Shown here piece by piece: positions 1-8,858 of a stretch of 32,997 nucleotides of DNA. Positions within the stretch are counted from its first letter, which is position 1; every line of letters begins with the position of its first letter. The translations under genes and the position numbers were made by a program. The stretch lies in NCBI GenBank assembly GCA_030141605.1, contig JAQGDQ010001599.1, positions 1 through 32,997 of the forward strand, read 5' to 3'. The stretch comes from Tubiluchus corallicola. Taxonomy: Eukaryota; Priapulida; Priapulimorpha; Priapulimorphida; Tubiluchidae. The notes below the pieces were generated by a model that was given only the letters and a program-made list of their open reading frames with translations, had not been told where the DNA came from and made no database searches.

Positions 1-1709
1 TGCTTTTTTATCGCCAAAATTTACTTTTTGTTAGTCGACACGTCCTTTGTTATTGGTTCACTGCTGCCATTATTACAGCTGAAACGAAATTTTTATTATT
101 TTTTTATTATTATTATCACATTCAGTGCAATATAATGACATTAAGCAGACATTGACATCAAAATTACTACATCATACTGTATTAAATTGTTATATTTCAT
201 ACACTATCGTTATCATAAAAGCATAATTGTAAATCGCTCTTTATTCGCCGAAGTGGCATAGTTTTAAAACCGCGGGCTTAGAGTCTTAATTACGAACAAA
301 CTAAAGACGAAAACACTAAATTAACAACCGAATTCAGCAACTCGGCGCTTATTTATACGAGGTGACGCAAAAAAACGCGTCGAAGTTTCGATCACGATGT
401 TATAAGAAGGTATCCGAGTCGCTTGAAAATTATCACACTGATGTTACAAACGATTGTGAATGATTTCATTTTTTATGTCACCATTGTTAAAATTTACAAC
501 AAACAATTCTACGGAATCCACTATTTTCACTGTGAACAAGAAGAAGGCGATTTTTTCAACAGCTGACACAGTGTCTCATTTTTTTAAGGTGTTTTTTGTC
601 CCAACACTCAGCAATTTTTGCCTTTAGTTCCCAAGCATCAAACTATTTTCCGTTCCAGACATTGTAGTCCAGAGGATTAAGTCACATTTTTTCTTGGCAA
701 TTAATCTTTACCAATTGTACTACAATCAATGACTGCCATATTCCAACTCAATATTGTAGTGATTTATACGTCATTTCTATTAAAACATAAAAAAGGCCAT
801 TTTACAAATTTACATTTAATCCTGTAGTTCTAAACTTTACTAAACACAAAATCACGCAGTAAGTAAACCTAATTTGGTAATTTACTAATTTATACGACTT
901 TCTATCAAATTGATAAGATTGTCATTCATTAAACTAAAATGTTCAAAGTGATCAGTTCACAATGATTCAAAGTAAATTTACTTACATCGTATGTCTCCAT
1001 AAAGCAACTCTAGTATTTACCAATATATCTGACAAATTATGCCCTTATCATACTGTAAAAAACTACTTTTAAAGAAGCCTGTTAACGTCTACCAGCTACC
1101 TCACTTGCCCAGGTAGAAACAGATCTGCACAGGTGAGTGACCGTGGTCACGTGACCAACGAGATACTTAGCGAAATTCCCTACACCAATGTTTGTAAAGA
1201 CAATGATGTAAACTGATTGAATTCTTTAATATTTTGCTGCCCATTTTGCTGATGATTATCTAATGTTTATGTTTTTGAAACGCAAACTGTAGAAAACAAA
1301 CACGAAAGTTCCTGGCATGTGGAGTTTAGTGAGAATCTTTATTTTCTAAATGAAAAAATACATAAAATTTGCTGTGTCTAAGTTGACAGAAATTTGAACA
1401 AAAGAAAACAAAATTTGCTCTCAAATTACTAAACACAATAGATTTATAACTTAAATTACTGACTTCATTCGGCTACCCATATAGAGCCAACTGTCATGAA
1501 GCAAGACATGAAGTTTCTCACATAAAAAGTTGCATTATTTCACCATAATTACACATAAGTTTGTATTCAAGGTGCCAGATCTCTCCCATATCCAGCTGTA
1601 GCAGACTTAGTTATCTTCTTACAAATTCATGTACGAGGCGCCATCTGTGGCGGTAACGTAAAGCTTTTAGTTCTGGCCAGCTTTCAGTGGTTACCTGCTG
1701 GTCACCTGT
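1..1709. other. AT-rich non-coding stretch, probably intron of the downstream protease gene
   Basis: No open frame with domain character is seen on either strand. The protease exon at 2270 begins mid-codon, so an earlier exon must exist. I looked here for the missing histidine, aspartate and GWG exons of a trypsin fold and found none, so this is probably intron with the earlier exons left of the window. The left end has T-rich and TTA-rich low-complexity sequence (about 88-117). Confidence 0.5.
1145..1156. promoter_or_regulatory. Perfect 12-bp palindrome GGTCACGTGACC containing an E-box
   Basis: The sequence reads GGTCACGTGACC on both strands and contains CACGTG, the core bound by bHLH-ZIP factors of the USF/MITF/TFEB type. 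The inner decamer GTCACGTGAC matches the ideal form of that site. A CAGGTG E-box lies just upstream at about 1131. There is no adjacent recognisable promoter, so a regulatory role is inference from motif alone. Confidence 0.2.
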
Positions 1710-1717
1710 TTACTCAC

Positions 1718-1912
1718 CTGTGTTCTGAACAGTCAGGTTAATCCACTTTATGGGACATTTGGAACATTTACGTGCTGATTTTGTTATAATAAAGTAATCA
1801 GTGGTATTAACCTCTGTAGAAAGCGTTTCTGTGAATACACCAGCTAAGTGAACCAATCTACCAGGCAAGTGCGTGGCTCCCTCAAGTGGGAAAATAAAAA
1901 AACAAATTTCGG
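1718..1912 (-). CDS. Possible internal coding exon, minus strand, unrecognised
   Basis: On the minus strand a 65-codon open segment is bounded by a plausible acceptor (pyrimidine-rich sequence ending in TTAG, junction at 1912) and a near-consensus donor (ACAG|GTGAGTAA, exon end at 1718). The peptide has a hydrophobic start (ICFFIFPL), then an NTT and an NLT sequon and a C-x2-C pair. There is no in-frame ATG; the apparent start is GTG, which is not credible here, so it would have to be an internal exon. I recognise no domain, and no partner exon was found within the window. It may be chance. Confidence 0.2.
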
Positions 1913-2269
1913 CTAACAGGCAAATAATTATTTTCACATTTCAGCCAATAACATGCTTTATTTGCACATGCTCATCTTGTTTCTACCAAATGTTTCTACC
2001 TTCCCAAAGAAGTGTTACGGTATTCCTAGTAGATATTGAACAAGTTGAACATTTTGAATAAACGAATCTTGAACAACAAAAAAGGTCAATAATTAATTTA
2101 TCATTAGTTTAGGATTGGCTATAATAAATTAGATAATTTTATGCAGCAGATTTGTAGTAATACGAGTAATAGTAAACATAAAACGTGAACGAAACACACG
2201 CAAAATCAAAATAAATAAAAATAAACTTTTCAGTTGTGTCATACATTTTATTTCTTTAATTTTACTCAG

Positions 2270-2396
2270 AGCTTCAGATAAACTACTAGAAGCAGAGGTG
2301 GAAATCAACACTAACAGCAAATGCAAATCAGCTTATGGAAGTAAAATTAAAGGGGATATGATATGCGCCTCAGCAACTGGTAAAGATAGCTGTCAG
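2270..2396 (+). CDS. Trypsin-like serine protease, penultimate coding exon
   Basis: This exon encodes the segment just before the active-site serine of a chymotrypsin-fold protease. It opens after TTTACTCAG with one base completing a split codon. It then reads ASDKLLEAEVEI, C-K-S-A-Y-G-S-K-I, MICA and GKDSCQ, and ends at CAG|GTAAGA. In chymotrypsin numbering the two cysteines before DSCQ are C168 and C182, which pair in the family. The D of DSCQ is Asp189, which sets Lys/Arg (trypsin) specificity, and its C is Cys191. Joining CAG (2396) to GGT (4823) gives in-frame DSCQ-GDSGGP in phase 0, the usual intron position of this family. It falls below ORF-length cut-offs and was found by reading backward from the last exon. 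The exons with His57 and Asp102 are not in the window. Confidence 0.88.
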
Positions 2397-2741
2397 GTAA
2401 GAAAACAAATCGTGAAGATTTTAACTTTGTTGCCCTGAAAAGTTTGCACTAATGAATATGGAAAAGTATCCAGGACGTAGAAGAAATATGATTAAACTTT
2501 TACATATAAGCATGCTTATAGAGCGACGATCGTTTCAACTGCTGTAGCCATTGTGTCCGCCTTGTGCTTCATTGTCATCTCTTGATTCTACTGTACATCC
2601 AGTATTTCTAAAGATACAGTACCGAGGAATTCGTGCAATGCATTTTATATCCTGTTACGCTGCGTGTGGTTACAGTGAAGCTTTTCTCCTGTCTGCCAGT
2701 GACAAAAGCCACTCAAATTATTACGTTCTAATGTAGTGTAA

Positions 2742-2972
2742 GAGTACACTTGTGGTGTGTGCCAGACGTCTTACATTGGTCAGAGACAACGTCATCTTTG
2801 TAGTAGAGTTGGGGAACATCGCGAAGGCCAGCTTTGTTCTCACCATGCTGCATGCGATTGGGAGAGCTTCAACTCTGCATTTAGCATTTTATATAGTGCA
2901 AGTAATTTTCAAAATCTCAAAACAGCAGAGGTCTTATACATTATGAAACACCGTCCGATTCTTAACTGTCAT
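2742..2972 (+). pseudogene. Penelope-like retroelement GIY-YIG endonuclease fragment
   Basis: The frame from 2742 reads EYTCGVCQTSYIGQ, then RHLCSRVGEHRE, SHHAAC with an aromatic-rich block, TAEVLYIMKHRPILN. This is the order of the GIY-YIG-type endonuclease of Penelope-like elements: CxxC, then YIG, then R-x-L-x-x-R-x-x-EH, a histidine pair, and a terminal E..I....P.LN block. An in-frame TAA lies immediately upstream, and no reverse transcriptase is attached, so this is a dead 3' fragment. It sits in sense orientation inside the protease intron. Assignment rests on motif order only. Confidence 0.7.
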
Positions 2973-3315
2973 CGGTGGTACATTGTAGCACCCTATCTAC
3001 TACTATGTTTTGAAATTTGTTTGACTACGTTCCTCAGGGTCTGTAGTAGTCCTGGTGAATATAGTCTCTTGTCACCTTCACATTGACATGCTGCTGGTTT
3101 CCCTTATTGAAGTTCCCACTTGATGTTGATTGTGCAAATATGTAGAAGTTGTGTTTTTTTCGTATAATACTTACTGCTGTGGTTCTTCGGTAAACAGACT
3201 TGGACTAATTGTTTGCCCCCTGTTGTGTTCTTTTCTGGTTTTCATGTGTTAGGTAAATTTTTTTTACGTTTCTCTGCAATTTCTTCGGAAACAACTTCGT
3301 TTATTTTGATAAGTT

Positions 3316-3760
3316 AAAGGAAGGCAGGATGGTTTTACATATACTACCCCATTTTCAAGTCCGATACAAAGTATACATTTTAACACAAATAATACTGAAG
3401 AGCGTTTCTGATTATGAAATAATAGTTTAAAAACTTAATTAACAGCGGTCGAGCCCAACTATCGATAACATCACAAACTAACATGATTTTCAACAGTAAA
3501 AATATTCCAAGAGCGTGTTGCACGTGTTTGCGAAAACAAAAATGGACGTACAGTGCTGCTGTAAGATATTCGGTCTGTTGAACTAAAACTAGGCAAGTTT
3601 TAAGATAAAAATTCAAATTTCAAATTTACTGCTGTACTCACGTATGAGCTGTCGAACGTGTGTAGTTCGTCACAAACTAACACATCTGAATTGTGAGGCA
3701 CAGCACCTGCTTGTAACAGCGAAGAACTAGTGGCGCGAACGCGAAATTGTGTTTGTGTGA
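3316..3760 (+). repeat. Dispersed repeat, copy A (second copy at 28740-29103)
   Basis: This segment shares ordered blocks with 28740-29103 in the same orientation: a start of AAAGGAAGRCAGGATG, then CTACCCCATTTTCAAGT, AGCGTTTCTGAT, CATCACAAACTAACAT, GGCAAGTTTTAAGATAAAAA, GAGCTGTCGAA and GTAACAGCGAAGAACTAGT. Similarity starts and stops abruptly at both ends. No coding sequence or clear terminal repeat is seen, so the class (SINE, LINE 3' end or non-autonomous DNA element) is open. Copy A keeps about 45 bases (near 3665-3710) that copy B lacks. Confidence 0.75.
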
Positions 3761-4275
3761 TAACAATTCTTTGACGTAAGTCACTTTTGAAAAAATATTA
3801 TGTTCCATTTTAATATTTTGAAGACTAGATTGTTTTGGCCTACAATTTAAGATTGGATCCGGTTTTGTTTTGAAACCTAATCTGTTGTTTCGCAGTTTCA
3901 GTCATGCCTTTGTATTATTAATGTGTTGTTGCTTTTTGTTTCGATTTTTTAGTTTGATAATGGCTACAGTAACCGAAACGATCGTCACTCAATAAACATG
4001 GTGGATACCTAGAAACAGACTCTCATGTATTTTCCATATAGCTTTTGAATTGTTAACTCGAACGTACAAATTACTAAACCTATGTAATGATGCAATACGT
4101 GCTATGAACGACTTACTAATTGTACGCGCATGATAGTAAATCTTCCTTACAAGTTATTAAATGCCCGGATTTTTATACATCACAGTAAATTATCCGTTTT
4201 TCATACTTCATAGTTTACTCGGATAGAAAAATTTATCAAATAACCAATGAAAGTTATACAGGCTGAACTATGTTG

Positions 4276-4743
4276 CAGTGGCGGCTCTTGGTTAAAATTA
4301 CTGGGGGTGCTGCTTCAGATAATTTTTAACCATTGTTTTAATACTGTGTAAAACCATACAATCATGTAACTTTAAAGTTGTAATTGTAATTTTTAACAAA
4401 TAAACATACGAAAGTTTATACATGAACTTGATGAAGTCCTAAACAGCTTACTAATAGCCTCAATTGTCGCAGTTCAAGCTTGATCCGGTGAGCACGTGAC
4501 AACTGACAACAAACTGTGTGAGCGACAGTACTTTCACTAGTTAGGCTCAGACATATGCGCATGACCGCATGCCACAACAGTCAAACACCGCATTGCTTGA
4601 GCTGTGAGCGCACTGTACTGGGCTGTGAAGCAAGTACTACCAGCTCTAAAGAAAAATACTTATTATATTGAATATTAGCAATAATATCGGATGAAAATAG
4701 GGGGTGCAGCAGTTCCACAGTACCTATACACGAGCCGGCACTG
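4276..4743. mobile_element. Non-autonomous hAT-like DNA transposon (about 468 bp)
   Basis: The left end starts CAGTGGCGGCTCTTGG and the right end, read on the minus strand, starts CAGTGCCGGCTCGTG. These imperfect terminal inverted repeats are of the CAGTG-GCGGCTC kind typical of hAT elements. Just inside both ends is a G-run followed by TGC and TGC/TGCAGC. Flanking octamers CTATGTTG and GTGTTTTG agree at 5 of 8 positions, consistent with a decayed 8-bp target duplication. There is no transposase; open frames inside are spurious. It lies 80 bp upstream of the last protease exon, within the intron. Confidence 0.62.
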
Positions 4744-4822
4744 GTGTTTTGATATGTTAGATACATGACGATCTTACGAGTCCTTCAAATTGGTGGGTCG
4801 AATGAAAATTGATTCATTTCAG

Positions 4823-5020
4823 GGTGATTCGGGTGGACCACTTGTAGCAGAAGTCGACGGTCAGAGAAAGCTGTGTGGAATTGTATCGTGGGGATATGGT
4901 TGCGCTCACCCTAACTATCCTGGTGTTTACGCAAGAGCCAGTAAATTCACCAAGTGGGTGAATAAGAAGCTGGCAAAAGCAGGAGTAACAGCGGAGCAGT
5001 GCGCATGCGCAGAGAAATAA
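4823..5020 (+). CDS. Trypsin-like serine protease, last coding exon with catalytic serine
   Basis: This terminal exon encodes 65 residues and a TAA stop, starting straight after GATTCATTTCAG. It opens with GDSGGPLV, holding the nucleophile Ser195 and the oxyanion-hole Gly193. [12 protein letters not shown] follows, with Cys201, the Trp215-Gly216 pocket wall and Cys220. Next come [14 protein letters not shown], with Gly226, and the C-terminal helix. Asp189 in the previous exon plus Gly216 and Gly226 predict cleavage after Lys or Arg. The TTG-initiated extension upstream of GDSGGP is intron read-through. After the helix there is an odd tail, [13 protein letters not shown], with two extra cysteines that canonical trypsins lack. 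The protein is presumably secreted, but its signal peptide is outside the window. It could be digestive, developmental or immune; the sequence does not decide. Confidence 0.95.
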   Translation, partial: GDSGGPLVAEVDGQRKLCGIVSWGYGCAHPNYPGVYARASKFTKWVNKKLAKAGVTAEQCACAEK

Positions 5021-5150
5021 GAAGATCGTTATTTTTACTGTGGGGTGGTGGGTGTACGATTCTGTACGGTTTTAGAACTTATTGGCTGTCAGTTGAATAA
5101 TGAAAAACAAGCAATTTTTGTGAAGCCAGTTTTGAAAAATTTTATTACAG

Positions 5151-5173
5151 TTGTTGTTGTTGTTGTTGTTGTT
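5151..5173 (+). repeat. (TTG)n microsatellite
   Basis: About eight TTG units lie in the 3' untranslated region of the protease gene, 130 bases after its stop. Confidence 0.9.
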
Positions 5174-5227
5174 TATTCCTGCTATAGGCGTACAATATTT
5201 CCGGTATTTACTCCTGAAGTAGGCGGA

Positions 5228-5233
5228 AATAAA
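5228..5233 (+). terminator. Candidate poly(A) signal AATAAA for the protease gene
   Basis: This is the first AATAAA downstream of the protease stop (about 208 bases). A second one is at 5312-5317, after short GGTGTTCTGGT repeats. Either could serve; cleavage is not observable from sequence. Confidence 0.4.
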
Positions 5234-5239
5234 CAACAG

Positions 5240-6363
5240 CATGTATGAAAATGGTGTTCTGGTGTTCTCATTTCAAATTGGCTTCAGTTTTGGTGTTCTG
5301 GTATGATATAAAATAAACTAGGTGTTTTGGCATAATACGTGTATCAGCCGTGTATTAATTATTTGTTTTACTATTATAACTATTCTTAGACACCTGGAAC
5401 ATGCACGCGTTCACATACAGCCAATTTTGGGTTGAGTAAATTTTGAAGTTTTGTTATTATCATGATCATTGAGTTGAAATCAAATAAGCATCTTCTCACA
5501 GTGCCAGCGATGGATGGTGATCGTGAAAGGTCAAAGGTTAAGTGCACCAAACAATGCATTTGTATACACTTGACAACGCATCGCAGCCCGTGCTATTGTA
5601 ATACTATCTGCTTTAACAGCTAGCTAGAACCTTACCTAGTTCATTTTTTCTTGTTCAAAAGTAAGATCCTGCTAGTAAATCACTCTACGCACAGATCAAT
5701 GCATAATTAAGTAAAGTCCGCGTAAAACAACTGAACTTTGTCTTCAAGAAATTGCAAAACTCTCCAACAGCTGCTTCGAGTTACTAGTGTGAAAGTGTTC
5801 GGCGAGTTACTCTCGTTACATCTCGTAGCAGTAATTCAAGTAATTACATTAACTGTGAAGCCTTCAGTTACATGTTCATTACGCAAAGTTCAGAACAGAT
5901 TGTATGCTATTATGTCAACAGATCAACAAGATGGTTCAAGTGTGCTCTAATACGTGTCTGACGAGAATACTTGTACTAGTCTGGTTATTTAACACAGCCA
6001 ATGAGCAAAGAACTGGATTAACAGATAAATTTATGTTAATAAAATTAATATCTAGAGGATATGTATCAGCAATACACAGTGTCATGCGCGAAAGGAAAGT
6101 TTAACATTCGTCTTAATGCTTTTCTATATTCAGTAAATAACGTCGACATTCAGTTCTTTAATAAATCGTCAAGTGAACATCCATAGAAGGAGAAGCAGTA
6201 AGCATGAAACAATTTAAGCATCACTCCTTTATCTGTAACCGAGTTACGGAGCACAAAATAGCATTAACAGATGAAATAAACTCATTTTTTTACATCTTAC
6301 AACATCAGTAAATCCATTAAGGTTTGATGCTAGTTTGTGACCCAGATGACCCACTTCATCTGT
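5240..6363. other. Intergenic stretch; one small cysteine-rich ORF
   Basis: No recognisable gene. The one item worth noting is an ATG-started 37-codon frame at 5510-5623 (+) with six cysteines (VKCTKQCICI, SPCYC, TICF), preceded by a plausible acceptor CTTCTCACAG at about 5500. It has no signal peptide and no match I recognise. Frames at 5738-5950 and 5904-6104 show no domain character. Confidence 0.4.
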
Positions 6364-6610
6364 TCAATTTAGTACTGTACCATTAACTGTAATTCTAGGT
6401 AAGTTAATTAAGTTCTGGTTGTTAGTAAATAAAATACACTTTGTTTTACTGGAGCTAAGAATCATGTCGGTGTCAGGTCTGGTCAGCATACTGGACATTG
6501 GTCTAAGGTAGGTCACAGATGGTGCCGGCAGGGTTACATCATCCGCATACCCCAGAGCTCCAGCGCAACTGTTCAGCAAGTGGCGTCCAAGCTTATGCCT
6601 ACCAAGAGAG
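6364..6610 (-). pseudogene. LINE reverse-transcriptase fragment with YADD box
   Basis: Read on the minus strand the frame gives LNSCAGALGYADDVTLPAPS, then RPMSSML, then SSSKTKCILF. This is the palm core of a non-LTR reverse transcriptase: GYADD carries the two catalytic aspartates, LxAPS follows, and the (N)xxKTKxxxF block comes next. Only about 80 residues survive, and the thumb, fingers, endonuclease and 3' end are missing. The clade is probably jockey/CR1-like, by motif wording. Orientation is opposite to the protease and lectin exons. Confidence 0.82.
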
Positions 6611-7104
6611 ACACAAACAAGTCATCTATTTTCTGCTGGCGTCATCTAGCGAGTAAACCCTTAAAATCAAATTCCAGACTTTGTTCGGGAATGACACTAT
6701 TGTTCCTCATATACAAACCACCAAGAAAACGTTAAAAGTTTCAGAAAATGTTAGAAGAGCATTTGCTTTCTGTTTCTGTGTAAAAGTGAAGCTCCAAAAA
6801 GTACACAGTGTTTGACGTTGAGAAATCTGGAAGTTTGTTTTAAGGCAAACATCTGCTGAACAACATTCTTTTGTCATTCAATTATAAATTACTAGCAAAG
6901 GCCCCGCAAAAAAATTTTGCTTATAAATCCACTCATAATCAAATATGCGCAAACATTCTACCTAGTGTTTGTCTGTTTATCTAACGCAAAGCCAGAAGCT
7001 TTCACTGAATTAAAGTTACAGGCAGAGTATAATGGATGACGTCACAATTATGGCTTTGCGTCAGCAGTTTTCCAAGCGAAAATTGCCAAAAATAGAACAT
7101 CTAA
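6611..7104. other. Non-coding stretch, nothing recognised
   Basis: AT-rich sequence between the LINE relic and the candidate minus-strand exon. I looked here on the + strand for the N-terminal half of the C-type lectin domain and did not find it. Confidence 0.4.
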
Positions 7105-7305
7105 TTAACTCGTCGTCACTGCTCTTGATGGACGTGTCCTAATATAGCCCACATCATCGTATAGCCCTGTTCTTCCTCTTTCTAAAGAGCCGTATATCTC
7201 CCTTCGAGAGTCCCACCAGGTGCCGTCAGAACGTTTTTTTCTGCAGGCTGTTTGAGCAAAAAAATTTCGAAAAAAATCACTGGTAATATTTGTTATTTTA
7301 GTGTT
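7105..7305 (-). CDS. Possible terminal coding exon, minus strand, unrecognised
   Basis: A minus-strand frame is open from 7305 to a TAA at 7105-7107 and has no ATG. Its downstream part, beginning after a pyrimidine-rich run and CTCAAACAG, reads CRKKRSDGTWWDSRREIYG, SLERGRTGLYDDVGYIRT and PSRAVTTS-stop. This part is clearly more GC-rich than its surroundings and has a balanced, charged, protein-like composition with GLYDDVGYI. A terminal exon of a minus-strand gene extending to the right would fit, but the lectin exon on the opposite strand starts only 127 bases away. No family recognised. Confidence 0.3.
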   Translation of the reverse strand, partial: NTKITNITSDFFRNFFAQTACRKKRSDGTWWDSRREIYGSLERGRTGLYDDVGYIRTRPSRAVTTS

Positions 7306-7431
7306 TCATGGGAGTAGTAAAGTACGTTATAATTGCTGTGGAATGTATAAAAGTTAAATAACTGTTATTATATGAAAATATAATGGTAAATCACCAAATT
7401 TAATATTAATTATATTTTGTTTTTAATAAAG

Positions 7432-7673
7432 CTGGCGAGCATTTTTGGATTGGTTTAATGGACATACACGAGGAGGGTGACTGGAGGTGGTTTGCAAAAG
7501 GTGGACCTGCCCTTTTTACTTCTTGGGATGTAGCAGATGGCCAACCAGATAATTACGGCGATGGCGAAAGCTGCGCCATCTTGCGGGCAAATGGGAACAC
7601 GTGGAATGACTTTTCGTGTGATACAGCAAAATTTAGGCTAATATTAAACATGTTTGTATACTGTTGTTACTGA
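7432..7673 (+). CDS. C-type lectin-like domain, C-terminal exon
   Basis: The exon starts after TTTTTAATAAAG and finishes a split codon. It reads GEHFWIGL, then W-R-W-F, SWDVADGQPDNYGDGESCA, and NTWNDFSC. WIGL is the domain core. QPD is the calcium-site triplet usually linked to galactose-type ligands, and WND supplies the second calcium-binding pair. The normal ending of the fold (F-x-C-E, the last cysteine) is absent: after CDTAKF the frame continues LILNMFVYCCY and stops. Either the tail has diverged and YCC supplies the disulphide, or this copy is decayed. The N-terminal half of the domain is not found upstream, so the protein is partial here. An internal ATG at 7458 is not a real start. 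Confidence 0.82.
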
Positions 7674-7690
7674 TTTGTATACTGATTGTT

Positions 7691-7696
7691 AATAAA
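7691..7696 (+). terminator. Candidate poly(A) signal for the lectin gene
   Basis: AATAAA lies 18 bases after the TGA stop of the lectin exon, which supports reading it as the terminal exon. Confidence 0.45.
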
Positions 7697-7810
7697 CGAA
7701 ACTTAGTGTGGATTTTACTGGTATTTGAGGACAATTTATACGCATGACTACGTGTTCCTATGTAGCAAGTTTGCAATTCTTGTATATCACGCGCATCTGC
7801 TTATACACAA

Positions 7811-7925
7811 TTACGGCGTTGAAAATACCGGTTGTTCAAAACAGGATGATGACAAGGGTTCTCGTGTGATCACCGAAGTTAAGCAACGAAGAGGGGGGTT
7901 AGTACTTGGATGGGTTACCAACAGG
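7811..7925 (+). pseudogene. 5S-rRNA-derived fragment (possible SINE3-type head)
   Basis: The segment contains blocks of 5S rRNA in order: TACGGC, GTTGAAAATACCGGTT, TTCTCGTGTGATCACCGAAG, TTAAGCAACG and GGTTAGTACTTGGATGGGTT-ACC. The internal RNA polymerase III promoter (box A around AGTTAAGCAAC and box C around TTAGTACTTGGATGGGT) is largely kept. Compared with true 5S it lacks the segment after TACGGC, carries about 20 extra bases before TTCTCG, and has no 3' stem. It runs directly into a (GTGA)n tail, so it is not a functional 5S gene. 5S-headed SINEs are a known class. Confidence 0.75.
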
Positions 7926-7980
7926 TAAGTGAGTGAGTGAGTGAGTGAGTGAGTGAGTGAGTGAGTGAGTGAGTGAGTAA
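7926..7980 (+). repeat. (GTGA)n tetranucleotide array
   Basis: About 13 GTGA units directly follow the 5S-like sequence. Short tandem tails are common at the 3' ends of SINEs and some LINEs, so this may be the tail of that element. Confidence 0.95.
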
Positions 7981-7982
7981 GT

Positions 7983-8531
7983 AACAGTTTACGATGTTTA
8001 TATAATCACAAAGCACCAATCAACTCATTCGAACTGAGTGGGTGTCTAATGACGTGGATTTCTAAAACAGGTTAATCTTCTAGTCTAACGATTTCGTTTA
8101 AAAAGAGATCCTAGTTTTATCGCGCCACCTTCTTATTCAAAAGTGCCAGCTATCATCACGTTTTGCATTTCTTGTTAAACTCAACGTGAAATGAGCGTTG
8201 GAAACTGCTGATATTCTCAAGGTGTTCCACTTCTGTTTATTGCAATGTAGCTATTGCCTCTATTCTCACTGACAGTACGAACACTGATTTATATATATTG
8301 ACAATCACTGAATAAAAACTTTACAGAGATGATCAATCAGTGTTAGTTAATAAAAACTTACACTGCTAAAGGCAAATGCGTCAGTGCAATCTAAACTACT
8401 GTGCAGTAATGGAAAGTAACGACGAATAAAATCAAACATATTTACAACTATGCACAAAAAATGAAAAAAATATGATTTAATTAATATGGCCGTGGATATG
8501 TGAACTCTGAATTAGTGTGTATGTTGTCGTA
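7983..8531. other. Non-coding stretch, nothing recognised
   Basis: AT-rich, no domain-like open frame. The part next to 8532 is probably the 3' untranslated tail of the minus-strand LINE remnant. Confidence 0.4.
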
Positions 8532-8858
8532 CTAGTGTGATGGTATTTCATATCTGGTTAATATTAGTGATTTTAATTTTGTTTTAAATGCTGGTAGGGA
8601 CCTGATTTGTTTAACATGTAATGGTAGAGAATTGCTTGCTTGATTACAGAGTTCGTTCCGGGTATTTGTCCTAATTTGTTTTAGATTACTTGTTCTGGAA
8701 TTAACGATAGGAGTTGGAGAAAAAGGTAAATCTGTTATTCTGGAATGGTTTTCTGATGTTGTTAATGCATTTAAATATAAAAAGCAGAGTAAAACATTCT
8801 TTGTGTGCTTACGTTCCTGTGTTCCTGTAACAGTCCCGCGTTCCTGTAAACGGTACAT
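8532..8858 (-). pseudogene. LINE ORF2 C-terminal fragment
   Basis: On the minus strand the frame carries RTSNLKQIRTNTRNELCNQA, SNSLPLHVKQIRSLPAFKTK and LKSL. The pattern N-xLPxxIK/R-xxxxxFKxxLK is the hallmark of the extreme C-terminus of jockey/CR1-like LINE polyproteins. The N-terminal third matches nothing, and no reverse transcriptase is attached, so this is a 5'-truncated dead copy. Confidence 0.6.

Larger units (their letters stand above)
2397..4822 (+). other. Intron between the last two protease exons
   Basis: The boundaries are GTAAGA at the 5' end and GATTCATTTCAG at the 3' end, and removal gives an uninterrupted trypsin C-terminal sequence. The 2.4 kb intron has been a landing site for transposons: a Penelope-like endonuclease fragment (2742-2972), dispersed repeat copy A (3316-3760) and a hAT-like non-autonomous element (4276-4743). 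The rest (about 3770-4270) shows no structure I can name. Confidence 0.85.

Noticed and set aside
1020-1135. Possible trypsin Asp102 exon (KKPVNVYQLPHLP)
   Set aside because: The wording is superficially protease-like before a GT, but there is no DIAL motif and no matching acceptor.
4581-4766. 61-residue minus-strand ORF
   Set aside because: It reads through the right end of the hAT-like element and has no domain character.
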